64,000 nt of DNA from Fibrobacter sp. Lineage in GTDB: Bacteria > Fibrobacterota > Fibrobacteria > Fibrobacterales > Fibrobacteraceae. The DNA lies in contig JAFPWY010000009.1 in NCBI GenBank assembly GCA_017412605.1, positions 62,001 through 126,000 of the forward strand, written 5' to 3'. The translations under genes and the position numbers were made by a program. The notes under the pieces were generated by a model. That model was given only the letters and a program-made list of their open reading frames with translations. It was not told where the DNA came from and ran no database searches. Below, in pieces: positions 49,406 to 57,585 of the stretch; position 1 is the stretch's first letter, and every line of letters starts with the position of its first letter.

Positions 49406-51229
49406 TTACTTGAGCTTATTGCCCTTCAAATCGTAACGGACGCCATTGCTTTCGATATAGACCCTGTGGGTATCGAAGCGGACCTTCGGCGAACCAACGA
49501 CCGTCCTCGCAACGGGACGGACCTTCGGGAGGGCGATAAGGCCTTCAACGGCAAACGACGGAGCATGACCAGCATTGATAGCCTGGAGGGCTCCCGCCAG
49601 GTAAGCCGCCGGTGAATTCCAGTTGATAGCGACCTCGTTGCTCGCGTAGCTGCACTCGTCGTCCAGGTAGGACTTCGCCGGAGCATTGTTCACGCGGTAG
49701 TCCCGGCATTGCCACTCCTGGCTACCGATATCCTCGCCGCCAGGTTGCGGCCCCCCGACAAGCATCCCAGGTACAGGCTCGCTAATGCCGTCTGCCTGGC
49801 TCGGTCGGTGATGCGGGTGTTTCGGCGACTTTGAGCCAAAACCGGTCACGAAGGACATATCCAACGGGTTCTTGCCCAGCAGGTAGTCAAGCGTCTTGAC
49901 GGCGCTCTGGTAATACTTCTTGTCGCCCGTCAGGTAGTAGGCGTAGAGCAGCCAGACGCCCATGTTGGCGGCAACACTGTTCGAGCCCCAATAAAAATCC
50001 CCCTTAGACATGGGAACGCCGAAACCGGTAGAGGCGCGACTTGCATAGAGGTCGGCAACGGACAAAAGGGTGTCCTTGGCAGCCTCGGCATCGCCGAACA
50101 CATCCGGATGGGTCGCCTTGCAGTAAGTGGCCAGCCCACTCATTTCGGCCCAGCCCGGAATGCTGCCGGACGGCTCCTTAGTGGATGCGTAGGCAGCGTC
50201 CTTGGTGGTCACATAGAGTTCCACAGAGGCAAACTCCTTCTCGTCGCTCGAGTTGTTGTCGCTGTAGGTTCCCGTCGCCACGTCACTGGGCTGTTTGTAG
50301 TACACGTTCGAATTCGCAGAACCCCATTCATACGCCTTCTTGGCGGCTTCGAGCACCTTGTCGGCATAGGAAGCGTCAAACTTCCTGTACACGCGGGCGG
50401 CAACAGCCATCACGCCAGCGAAGTCGAATGTCGCCGTGGAGCTCTTGCCGATAATGTAGCGCGTATCGACATCCTCGTTCGGCATGATTGTCCCGCAGAA
50501 CTCAAGCGTTGTGAGTTTGTGGTAGACACCGCCGTCAGCCGCCTGCATGGTCAGCATCCAGTCAAGGTTGTACTTAATTTCGGCCAAGAGGTCGGGCAGG
50601 CTGCCATCGGCAGGGATGTTCCACTTGAGATTGTCAAAATAGGCCGGGAAATGCTCATAAAGGCTCAGGAGCGTGTAGGTGGAAATGCCCGAATTCACGA
50701 TATACTTGCCGTAGTCGCCGGCATCATACCAGCCCTTAGGGCTATCGACAGTACCGCTGCCACCCGTGGCCGAGCTATGGAAAGCCACACCCATGTCGGG
50801 GTGACCCGCACTGCGTTTCCACTTGCCCGCATACTGTTCTTCCAAGGCCATGGAGGCACGCTGGTAGTAGAACCATTTCAGGAGAGCCTTCGACACGTCG
50901 CCGTAAGCATCGTCAGTAATTTTCAAGTCCTTGCGGACCTCCTGACCATTTACCTTGACGGTATACGTCCCCGGAGTCTTGAGTGCGGAGAAATCGACGA
51001 GCTGCACGCTCTGGCCACTACCGTTCCAGTTTGCGGCGGCAGAAGGCGTTACCGAGAGCACCGTTTGGCCGGACTGATCGACAAAATCGACATTCCCGCT
51101 GCCCTCGAACAGCGTAAGTTCCTTGAAATCGCCCGTGCGGTAACCAACCTGGTTGATGTAGGCAGTCGCAGCGAAAGAAACGCCGGTCAAGGCAAGAATA
51201 GCTGAAGCAGTTAGAAACATGGATTTCAT
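49406..51229 (-). CDS. GH9 endoglucanase, secreted
   Basis: The signal peptide MKSMFLTASAILALTGVSFA is followed by an N-terminal Ig-like (CelD_N) domain (to about residue 105) and the GH9 (alpha/alpha)6 barrel. Catalytic markers are GWYDAGDYGKY (base Asp), KHPHHRPS and YASNEVAINWNSP (acid Glu). A short C-terminal segment ends DTHRVYIESNG. Start at 51229 with GGAGAGAG upstream; the frame to 51259 is not needed. It cleaves cellulose beta-1,4 bonds. Confidence 0.95.
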   Translation of the reverse strand: MKSMFLTASAILALTGVSFAATAYINQVGYRTGDFKELTLFEGSGNVDFVDQSGQTVLSVTPSAAANWNGSGQSVQLVDFSALKTPGTYTVKVNGQEVRKDLKITDDAYGDVSKALLKWFYYQRASMALEEQYAGKWKRSAGHPDMGVAFHSSATGGSGTVDSPKGWYDAGDYGKYIVNSGISTYTLLSLYEHFPAYFDNLKWNIPADGSLPDLLAEIKYNLDWMLTMQAADGGVYHKLTTLEFCGTIMPNEDVDTRYIIGKSSTATFDFAGVMAVAARVYRKFDASYADKVLEAAKKAYEWGSANSNVYYKQPSDVATGTYSDNNSSDEKEFASVELYVTTKDAAYASTKEPSGSIPGWAEMSGLATYCKATHPDVFGDAEAAKDTLLSVADLYASRASTGFGVPMSKGDFYWGSNSVAANMGVWLLYAYYLTGDKKYYQSAVKTLDYLLGKNPLDMSFVTGFGSKSPKHPHHRPSQADGISEPVPGMLVGGPQPGGEDIGSQEWQCRDYRVNNAPAKSYLDDECSYASNEVAINWNSPAAYLAGALQAINAGHAPSFAVEGLIALPKVRPVARTVVGSPKVRFDTHRVYIESNGVRYDLKGNKLK

Positions 51230-51304
51230 AATTCTCTCTCCTGGAAAACAATCCCACATCCATAAATCTACCCCCTAAAAACAAAAAAAGGGCATTTCCG
51301 CCCT

Positions 51305-51329
51305 CAAAAAAGCGTTTCCTGTGGGAAAC
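51305..51329 (-). terminator. Terminator of the V-ATPase operon (minus strand)
   Basis: GTTTCC-CACA-GGAAAC followed by GC and six T when read on the minus strand, about 150 bp after the last V-ATPase stop. Confidence 0.65.
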
Positions 51330-51334
51330 AACAC

Positions 51335-51366
51335 ACCCCGCCACTTAGTGGCGGGGTGGTTTTTAC
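51335..51366. terminator. GC-rich hairpin between the V-ATPase operon and GH9
   Basis: ACCCCGCCAC-TTA-GTGGCGGGGT, a 10-bp perfect stem with GG and five T on the plus side. T-rich only on the plus strand, so it may be a transcription barrier or a palindromic repeat rather than a simple terminator. Confidence 0.55.
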
Positions 51367-51408
51367 AAGTTTGTCATTCAGGCACAGAAGTGGACGAATC
51401 CAGAACTG

Positions 51409-51441
51409 GATTGCTTCACCCCTTACGGGGTTCGCAATGAC
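51409..51441. repeat. Dispersed palindromic repeat (copy 2)
   Basis: GATTGCTTCACC-CCTTACGGGG-TTCGCAATGAC, with the same ATTGC/GCAAT ends as the copy at 43607-43638. Confidence 0.6.
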
Positions 51442-51478
51442 AATCCTGTCTACTGCCTACTTCCTACTCGCAGCTCCG

Positions 51479-51934
51479 CTACGACACCAGCATCATCGAG
51501 AACACCATGACGAACAGAGCGACGGTTTCGCCGACACCGAGCACCATCAGGTAGTTCACGAGGCCCTTGCCAGTTTCGCCGAGGGCGTTGCAGGCGTCCG
51601 CAGCGGACTTGCCCACGTACCAGGCAGATGCCATCATGCCGATGCCACCGAAGATACCGACACCCAGGTATGCAGCCCAGTTGGCCGGGGCCGCTTGAGA
51701 CTTGTTCAGGATGTACATCATCAGCAACATGCCGTAGATTGTCTGCGCAATCGGCGCGCCCACGAAAATGAGCAGCGTAAACAGCGCGTTCTTACCCTTG
51801 AGATACGCCTTCTTCCAGGCTCCGATGGCCGCCATGCCGGCAGTCCCGCAGCCCAGCGCAGAACCCACCGCGGCAAGGCCCAAGGCCGCCACCGCGCCAA
51901 GTTTCGCGAGCGTTAAAAGTTGAGCTTGATCCAT
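51479..51934 (-). CDS. V-type ATPase subunit K (proteolipid), intact copy
   Basis: A 151-residue, four-helix proteolipid with two related hairpins: AVGSALGCGTAGMAAIGAWK and FGGIGMMASAWYVGKSAADAC. The ion-binding Glu is in GVGETVALFVMVFSMM; the matching position in the first hairpin (APIAQTIYG) has Gln. It forms the rotor ring of a V-type (A/V) ATPase. Nearly identical to the neighbouring copy at 51953. Confidence 0.92.
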   Translation of the reverse strand: MDQAQLLTLAKLGAVAALGLAAVGSALGCGTAGMAAIGAWKKAYLKGKNALFTLLIFVGAPIAQTIYGMLLMMYILNKSQAAPANWAAYLGVGIFGGIGMMASAWYVGKSAADACNALGETGKGLVNYLMVLGVGETVALFVMVFSMMLVS

Positions 51935-51952
51935 ACGTGTTACCTCGCTGGA

Positions 51953-52481
51953 TTAAAGCACCATCATGGAGAACACGAGAACGAACAGGGCCACGGTTTC
52001 CACGATACCGAGCACCATCAGGTAGTTCACCATGCCCTTGCCGGTTTCACCGAGGGCGTCGCAAGCCACAGCCGCGGACTTGCCCTGGTACCAGGCAGAA
52101 GCCATCATGCCGAGGCCGCCGAAGATACCGGCGCCGAGGCAGCCGCCCCAGTTGGTAAAGCCGGATTCAGCAGCCTTGCTCAGGATGAAGTTCATGAGCA
52201 ACATGCCGTAAATCGTCTGGGAAATCGGGGCACCCACGAACACCAGGAGTGTGAAGAGGGCGGACTTGCCCTGGGCATAAGCCTTCTTCCACATCGTGAT
52301 GGCGGACATACCGGCCGTTCCGCAACCAAGGGCAGAGCCCATAGCCGCAATGCCAAGCGCAGCTGCAGCACCCCTATAATGACCGAACAACCTTCGGTTG
52401 TTCTCTCGCCAGCACGACTCGCTTACGCTGAGTCGCTTTCTGGCTCACGGTAGCGAGAGTAACCATTGTATTCGGTTCCAT
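51953..52481 (-). pseudogene. V-type ATPase subunit K, second copy, interrupted by a 73-bp palindromic element
   Basis: The ATG at 52481 (GAGGAAAAAACA upstream) starts MEPNTMVTLATV, which should run on into GAAAALGIAAMGSALGCG. About 73 bp of palindromic sequence interrupt the two, shift the frame and give a stop at 52374. The rest of the gene, GAAAALG to the stop at 51953, is intact and identical in plan to the adjacent copy, with GIVETVALFVLVFSMM. Re-initiation at an internal TTG near 52390 is possible but would lack the proper first helix start. Confidence 0.75.
52373..52446. repeat. Inserted palindromic element (about 73 bp) in the subunit K gene
   Basis: Two hairpins in tandem: GAACAACC-TTC-GGTTGTTC and GCCAG-N3-GACTC-N9-GAGTC-N5-CTGGC. 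The element's boundaries are inferred from where the V-ATPase K reading breaks off and resumes. Confidence 0.7.
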
Positions 52482-52520
52482 TGTTTTTTCCTCATTAAGT
52501 AGCGGGAATTATCCCTTGGT

Positions 52521-52979
52521 TTAATTTTTTTGCTTGGCGAAGGGGGCGAAGGCAAATCCGCTCCATTCCTGGCCAAGTCCATTTGAAAATTCGAGTGTAT
52601 TCAGACGTACCGCGTGGACCGCGACGCCCATGACCGCAAGCGCGATGTTCAGGCCATGCACGAAGAGCAACAGGAAGGCCGCACCGGCGTTACCGACAGC
52701 AGAGCCGAACAGCGGCGAAAGCATGTCGTTGAACGCTTCGGCAATGGCCGCACCGGACATGCCCACAGCAAACAGACGGATGTAACTGATCACGTAGGTA
52801 AAGCTGTTCACCACGTCGAGCACGAGCATCGGGATGCTGATGAAGTCCTGTTTGAGGCGTTTCGGCGGCACAGTAAAGAGCACCAGGAGAACGGCTTCCA
52901 CGATGAACATCGGGATGACGAACTTCGGCATGTCGATACCGAGCACCATCTGGCTTTTCTTCTTTTGGGCGTTCCCCAC
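52521..52979 (-). pseudogene. V-type ATPase subunit I, C-terminal fragment
   Basis: The ~150 residues correspond to the membrane end of subunit I (normally ~600 aa): FVIPMFIVEAVLLVLF, SYIRLFAVGMSGAAIAEAFN with the channel Arg in SYIRLF, and FVHGLNIALAVMGVAVHAVRL. At 52972 the protein sequence ends in a palindromic repeat element and nothing upstream continues the gene. The first codons from GTG at 52979 are repeat-derived. It is probably non-functional unless the missing part is elsewhere by misassembly. Confidence 0.75.
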
Positions 52980-53107
52980 ACTGTCGTGTGGGTCGGGCTA
53001 TATTCTGGGGGCAATCGGCTGCGCTAACGCTAGCCGCTCACCTCCCAGAACCAAGCCTCGCTACGCGAGTCTCGGCCCCCAAGGGGTCACTATCCCTAAC
53101 GCGAAAG
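52976..53107. repeat. Palindromic repeat element R2 at the broken subunit I gene
   Basis: Contains CCACA-N-TGTGG at 52976-52991, GGCTGCG-CTAA-CGCTAGCC, CCTCGCTACGCGAGTCTCGG and ends CCCCAAGGGGTCACTATCCC then TAACGCGA. The last ~28 bases recur exactly at 54137-54165. Confidence 0.75.
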
Positions 53108-53201
53108 CGCCTGTGAATGTCTTTTTTTGCTAAAAAAACAGCTTTTTTTACGGATATTTGACTTTTTTTTGATAATTTGTTATATTGATGGAGAGGCTAA
53201 T

Positions 53202-53354
53202 ATGAACTCCGAAATCCAAAAAGACATTAAAAAACTGATTAATCGGCTTCCTGATGTAATTGCGGCGAAACATCGTATGTCGGCGCATATTCGTGAACAT
53301 GGGTCGTTAAAGTTTTTCAATGATGAATGCATTAAGTTCGCAAAGCCGCTATGA
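53202..53354 (+). CDS. Small protein of unknown function, upstream partner of DUF6169-like gene
   Basis: A 50-residue protein beginning MNSEIQKDIKKLINRLPD, basic and helical, with GAGAGG 5 bp upstream of the ATG at 53202. It overlaps the next gene by 35 bp in another frame. No family was recognised. Size and coupling resemble an antitoxin or a regulatory subunit. Confidence 0.6.
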   Translation: MNSEIQKDIKKLINRLPDVIAAKHRMSAHIREHGSLKFFNDECIKFAKPL

Positions 53355-53844
53355 TTTAATTGAAACCAACAGTGGGTACGGTTTCATCACAGACTTTGGT
53401 AACGAGTATCTCGTTACCTTTTCTGATTTATCCAGTGCGATCGATTTGACTGGGTTGATGGTGTTTGATTTCGGCATCGAAATATTGAATCGCCAAGACG
53501 CAAAAAATGATATTTCCTTTGGGAAATTGCGTAATACCATAGTCCATTTGCTCAAACAACTTTGGACAAAACAGCCGGAATGTGCCATTTTGGTAGTTCT
53601 TGATACAACCGATCAGAAGCAACGGGCGCGTTATAGGATGTTTCTTTCTCCACGGCACGATTCCTGGTTTACTCTTTGCAACGAAGGACGGATTGATTGC
53701 ATTAGTTTGCCGTTAAGGATGCCTGGGATGGAAAATGTCTGCTTCTTGCTAGTGCAGAAGGACAACCCGCGTTTAGACGATATTCGTACATCCGTCGCTG
53801 AATATATAGCTGTTTCGTTTGGAGAATCAAGCGACTCGCAATGA
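53320..53844 (+). CDS. DUF6169-like protein
   Basis: A 174-residue protein: RYDLIETNSGYGFITDFGNE, FSDLSSAIDLTGLMVFDFGI, RNTIVHLL and a late RYRMFLSPRHD. This resembles DUF6169 proteins of Bacteroidota from memory; their function is unknown. AT-rich compared with the V-ATPase genes around it. It lies in a segment bracketed by repeat elements. Confidence 0.6.
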   Translation: MMNALSSQSRYDLIETNSGYGFITDFGNEYLVTFSDLSSAIDLTGLMVFDFGIEILNRQDAKNDISFGKLRNTIVHLLKQLWTKQPECAILVVLDTTDQKQRARYRMFLSPRHDSWFTLCNEGRIDCISLPLRMPGMENVCFLLVQKDNPRLDDIRTSVAEYIAVSFGESSDSQ

Positions 53845-53939
53845 CTAAACTAGACTGCCGTTCTATTCAACCTAAAGTTCTTCTTCAAGGTCGCTCAAAT
53901 AAGGGCAGACAAGTTAATTAGGGAGCCTCGCTGAGAACC

Positions 53940-54137
53940 GAGACGCACGTAAGCGGTTTCGCCGCAGCCTGCGCAAGATCCGGAGAATTCGAACTGCGGT
54001 TCGAGGAGCATGGCCTGCTTGACGAGGTTCTTGTTGATCTTGGTGCGGTCGAATTCCGGGAGATCGACGAAGAAGTCCCAGCACTTGCCTTCCTGGATCT
54101 TGATGGGTTCCTGCGGCACGCCCGCGCGGGTCTTGTC
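53940..54137 (-). pseudogene. Internal fragment of pyruvate:ferredoxin (flavodoxin) oxidoreductase
   Basis: The frame encodes DKTRAGVPQEPIKI, then DLPEFDRTKINKN and PQFEFSGSCAGCGETAYVRL, which is the region of PFOR just before and at the TPP/Fe-S cysteine pair CAGCGET. A full PFOR has ~1,180 residues; only ~66 are present. Both edges fall in repeat elements: CTCGCTGAGAACCGAGACG at the 3' side and the CCCCAAGGGGTCACTATCCC element at the 5' side. Confidence 0.75.
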
Positions 54138-54165
54138 CCCAAGGGGTCACTATCCCTAACGCGAT
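54137..54165. repeat. Repeat element end identical to 53086-53107
   Basis: CCCCAAGGGGTCACTATCCC followed by TAACGCGA, the same ~28 bp that ends element R2. It abuts the stop of the glycosyltransferase gene (54169). Confidence 0.75.
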
Positions 54166-54168
54166 TTA

Positions 54169-55608
54169 TCAACCGTTCGATTGTTGCTGTGGATTCAAAT
54201 TATCCAAGAGCACCTGCGTTCCCTTGCTTTCTGTTTCAGCTCTTTGGAACACTTCGCTCAACTTTTTGAGATTTTGCAAAGTCTTTCGGTCCGATTTCAG
54301 CTTCATGATGGCGTCAATCAGGACTTTCGGGCTGATTTTTTCAATGGGAACTGTATTGTTTATCCCATATTTGCGAAGGCGCAAGGCGTTATCTATCTGG
54401 TCTTTGCCCAAGGGGAGAATCAAGAATTTCTTGTTGTTGTAGACGCATTCCTTGATTGTCGCAAGGCCACCGTGAATCAAGGCGATTTCCAAATTTTCAG
54501 CTTTTAAAATTCGACGTTGAGGAACCCAATCTGCAAAAGTAATGTTGGGCATCGTTCGAAATTCATCCCATTCATAGTCGTTTACAAGTTTTTTTCCAAC
54601 GCCCAAAATCAAGTGATATTTACTCAATTCAGCAGATTTCATCGCGTCACACATGCAGTGGAAAAGGTGACGCGCCTTGCCTTCGTAGTCAAGAACCTGT
54701 GAACCTGCGGTAACAAAAATTATTCCCTTCTTTTCTTCTGCCGGAACACTTTGCGGCGCTGGATTTTCGCTCTCCGATTCCTGTGGATCCTCAATCAAAT
54801 CATCAAACCAAGCGGAAGAATGATTCGAAGAAACCAAGTCCCTATCCAAAATACAGGGTTCCACATAGTTGACTTTGTCACCCGGATTGTAATGGGAATA
54901 TTCGTAATCATGCGGACAGGGAATCAGTTCCTCGAAATGTTCCAAATCCTCTACAAATTTTTCCATTTTCACATCGGGATCTTGCAACAAATCAACGGAT
55001 TTACCTCCTGCAGTCGTTTTCAATTTCTGATAACGGCACAAGTTCACCAGTTTAAAATATTCCGTCGGCGAGAAGGCCATCAAATTCTGGAGAGCACGCA
55101 TGGCAGGGTCTTCGCTCGGATGGCGCAAATAGGTTGTCGAAATAACCACTTTCACCCCGTAAATCTTATGGATAAGCAAACTTTCCAGTGAAGTAAAATA
55201 ACCCGAAACAAGTAAGTCTGGATTGACAGAGGTCATCGTATTACGAAAACTTTGGGCATCTTCATACAGATCCTTGTTTAGCTTATCCTTGTAATTTACC
55301 AAATCAGCACCAAGAGCACTGTAAGCGATAGCCCATATATGGTCAGGACGCCAGCGTTCGTTGGGACTCGTGTGGGATTCGGTTGTGTAGCCGAGCGGGT
55401 AGATGTTTTGGAAAATCGTTTCGAACGGAAATTTTCCCGAAGTCGCACCTTCGTCACGATACGCATCAACGATCCCTTCGCAATCACGAATTCCCATATA
55501 TTCTACGGAATGTCCCAACTTGGACAAGTCTTCCGCCCATTTCAACGTAGGCAGCCAGTGTCCCTGTTCCTTGTAAACATCAGGCCAAAAGAGAATTGTT
55601 TTAGGCAT
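54169..55608 (-). CDS. GT1-type (MGT-like) glycosyltransferase
   Basis: A two-domain GT-B protein of ~479 aa. The nucleotide-sugar-binding C-terminal domain shows FVTAGSQVLDYEGKARH, FADWVPQRRIL and the PSPG-like IALIHGGLATIKECVYNNKK followed by LPLGKDQIDNALRL. Family members glycosylate natural products or lipids. The ATG at 55608 has GAGGGA upstream; a TTG at 55623 is not needed. The long acidic central loop (ESESENPAPQS) is unusual. Confidence 0.83.
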   Translation of the reverse strand: MPKTILFWPDVYKEQGHWLPTLKWAEDLSKLGHSVEYMGIRDCEGIVDAYRDEGATSGKFPFETIFQNIYPLGYTTESHTSPNERWRPDHIWAIAYSALGADLVNYKDKLNKDLYEDAQSFRNTMTSVNPDLLVSGYFTSLESLLIHKIYGVKVVISTTYLRHPSEDPAMRALQNLMAFSPTEYFKLVNLCRYQKLKTTAGGKSVDLLQDPDVKMEKFVEDLEHFEELIPCPHDYEYSHYNPGDKVNYVEPCILDRDLVSSNHSSAWFDDLIEDPQESESENPAPQSVPAEEKKGIIFVTAGSQVLDYEGKARHLFHCMCDAMKSAELSKYHLILGVGKKLVNDYEWDEFRTMPNITFADWVPQRRILKAENLEIALIHGGLATIKECVYNNKKFLILPLGKDQIDNALRLRKYGINNTVPIEKISPKVLIDAIMKLKSDRKTLQNLKKLSEVFQRAETESKGTQVLLDNLNPQQQSNG

Positions 55609-55635
55609 AAGTTGGTCCCTCAACTTTTATAACAT

Positions 55636-55989
55636 TTAACGTTCCTTTGTTTCGTATTCACTTATCGAAAACAAAACAGCACAATCTTCATCCTTGTTCC
55701 ATACGGTTTCTTTCAAATTCCAATAAAAGAAATGGCTTGTATTTCCTGAAAGATTCACTTTTTCGCTGATTTTACCCTCTTTTGTATACAAAACGACCAA
55801 ATCGCCCTTTCTTACGTCTTTATCGGGAAACCAATAAGTATGACGTAACTTATTTGAAATGTGTGTACCGTTATAAGTTGTATCCATTATCAGGAAATCT
55901 CCCACATTACAATCTTCACGAACCCTTAACACGATTCGTTCCAATTCCTTACTTCCTGCATCGCGAATTGCTCTTATAGACAAATCCAT
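55636..55989 (-). CDS. Hypothetical protein, beta-rich, 117 aa
   Basis: No named family recalled with certainty. The protein contains GDFLIMDTTYNGTHISNK and KGDLVVLYTKEGK...HFFYWNLKETVWN, a layout seen in lamin-tail-like or small beta proteins of unknown role. It is 28 bp upstream of the glycosyltransferase start on the same strand and 1 bp after the next gene's stop, so these genes form a unit. Confidence 0.7.
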   Translation of the reverse strand: MDLSIRAIRDAGSKELERIVLRVREDCNVGDFLIMDTTYNGTHISNKLRHTYWFPDKDVRKGDLVVLYTKEGKISEKVNLSGNTSHFFYWNLKETVWNKDEDCAVLFSISEYETKER

Positions 55990-55990
55990 A

Positions 55991-56422
55991 CTATGCCTCC
56001 TCTTTTTTTCTTATGTCTGGCAAATAATAGGAAAGAATCGCCCCTATCAATATGACTAATCCAAGAACTAGCATTGGTAAATTAAAAGGATTATCTTTAG
56101 AAAAATCATGCGTAGTTAATCCAAAAAAAACACCTGATATTGTCATAAAAAAATTCTTAAATACTTCATAGACCCAATTTCTTTTCTCACGCTCTTTATA
56201 GCGTGCAATAATTTCTTTCTGTTGATGATAATTCCTTTCAGTCTGTTCAAGTTGAGTCACTTTTCGTTTCAAGTCATCATTTTCATATATGAGACGTTTG
56301 GTTAAAACAGGATTCTTCAAATCCTTTGCCGTAAAACTGCACTTTATCTTTTCGTATGGATTGGATAATGGCGTTGCAATGGTTCCATTGTCCAAATCAT
56401 CAGTTTGATCTATACCTGCCAT
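55991..56422 (-). CDS. Hypothetical protein with coiled coil and two membrane segments
   Basis: A 143-residue protein from the ATG at 56422 (AGAGGAAAG upstream). The N-terminal half holds a coiled coil (DDLKRKVTQLEQTERNYHQQ) and the C-terminal half two membrane helices (NFFMTISGVFFGL and LPMLVLGLVILIGAILSYYL). Unrecognised. The arrangement suggests a membrane anchor for a cytoplasmic coil. Confidence 0.7.
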   Translation of the reverse strand: MAGIDQTDDLDNGTIATPLSNPYEKIKCSFTAKDLKNPVLTKRLIYENDDLKRKVTQLEQTERNYHQQKEIIARYKEREKRNWVYEVFKNFFMTISGVFFGLTTHDFSKDNPFNLPMLVLGLVILIGAILSYYLPDIRKKEEA

Positions 56423-56445
56423 GTTCTTTCCTCTTGGATAAATAA

Positions 56446-57510
56446 TTAATCCTTTATACAACGAACAGAAAAATAAGAATTCGGATTTTGGACACAAACT
56501 TCTTTCCCTATTTGTATATCGGAATTATCTTTTAATTTGTAACGAATCCGCGTATAAACAAAGCAATCTAAAGTACCAATCTTGTAAGAATCACTCAACC
56601 AAAAGATTGAGTTTGTTTTCACCCCCCACCATCCATCTTCATCATAACCTCCTGCCGGCAGTGCTCCAAATCCAAAAGCATCATAACCTACGCCCAATTC
56701 AGAAACATTCCAAAGGGTGTCAGCTCGGAAAAGCTGTCCTATATATTTATTCGTACTATTCTTTTTTGCAAAATCCCGTAGATCAAGCCAGTCTTTTTCT
56801 GAAGGCAACCGCCATCCTTCCGGGCAATTGTTCAGGGCTCCATTTCTAGTATATAATCTCCCATAAATTTGGCAGTTGTCAGAATTATTTGCATAACATA
56901 CGGATTGAGTTGAATCAACGTATCTTAAATTTTCCGCCATCCACCACTGTTCACCAATTTTCACGATCTTATAAGTTTGTCCATCGTGATTATCATACAG
57001 TGTGTCGTAAACACAATTGTCTTCTTGGGCTGTTTTGCAAACACCTGTGGCCACTAAACTACTTGAAGAAGTTTCAATTACACTCGATGAACTGTATTCC
57101 GACGAGGATGATTCTTTGGGTTTCACACTTGATGAACTCTTGTCTTCGGAAGAAGACGATTCTTCCGGCTTAATGCTCGACGAACTCTTGACTGACGAAG
57201 AAGACGATTCTTCCGGCTTAATGCTCGACGAACTCTTGGCTGACGAAGAAGACGATTCTTCCGGCTTAATGCTCGACGAGCTCTTGACTGACGAAGAAGA
57301 CGATTCTTCCGGCTTGACGCTGGACGAACTCTTCTCCGACGATAAGGACTGAACCATACTGGACGAGTTCTTCTCCGAAGATGAATTCAATTCTGCAGTT
57401 GAACTGGATTCACCAAATTCAGATTGAACCGGAGATTTTCCAGAATCATCATCTCCACAAGAGACAAGCATTAGTAAAGGAAGAAGCAACAGTATCAAAT
57501 ATTTTGGCAT
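56446..57510 (-). CDS. FISUMP-domain lipoprotein 1
   Basis: A lipobox (LMLVSCGDD) is followed by a ~110-residue Ser-rich linker built of 16-residue repeats (SSSSIKPEESSSSSVK type), then a Fibrobacter succinogenes major paralogous domain (about 165-354). Its markers are DGQTYKIVKIGEQWWMAENL, GRLYTRNGALNNCPEGWRLP and a late FSVRCIKD. The family is exposed on the cell surface; its function is unknown, perhaps substrate adhesion. A paralogue follows upstream at 57586. Confidence 0.9.
   Translation of the reverse strand: MPKYLILLLLPLLMLVSCGDDDSGKSPVQSEFGESSSTAELNSSSEKNSSSMVQSLSSEKSSSSVKPEESSSSSVKSSSSIKPEESSSSSAKSSSSIKPEESSSSSVKSSSSIKPEESSSSEDKSSSSVKPKESSSSEYSSSSVIETSSSSLVATGVCKTAQEDNCVYDTLYDNHDGQTYKIVKIGEQWWMAENLRYVDSTQSVCYANNSDNCQIYGRLYTRNGALNNCPEGWRLPSEKDWLDLRDFAKKNSTNKYIGQLFRADTLWNVSELGVGYDAFGFGALPAGGYDEDGWWGVKTNSIFWLSDSYKIGTLDCFVYTRIRYKLKDNSDIQIGKEVCVQNPNSYFSVRCIKD
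57120..57322 (-). repeat. 48-bp tandem repeat encoding the Ser-rich linker
   Basis: Four near-identical units of 48 bp encode KPEESSSSSVKSSSSI. High nucleotide identity between units implies recent expansion, so linker length probably varies between strains. Confidence 0.85.
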
Positions 57511-57585
57511 GAACCATTCCTCTGCAAATTAAACGTCAGATCAGAAAAGGATGGACTTTAAGCATAGCACAGCATCCTTATAAAT

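Noticed and set aside
57120..57322. Regular 48-bp repeats considered as a CRISPR array
   Set aside because: There are no unique spacers; the units are contiguous coding repeats of the lipoprotein linker.
57017..57352. Acidic repeat protein on the plus strand opposite the Ser-rich linker
   Set aside because: It is an artefact of the Ser codons read in reverse; the lipoprotein frame has a lipobox and a known domain.
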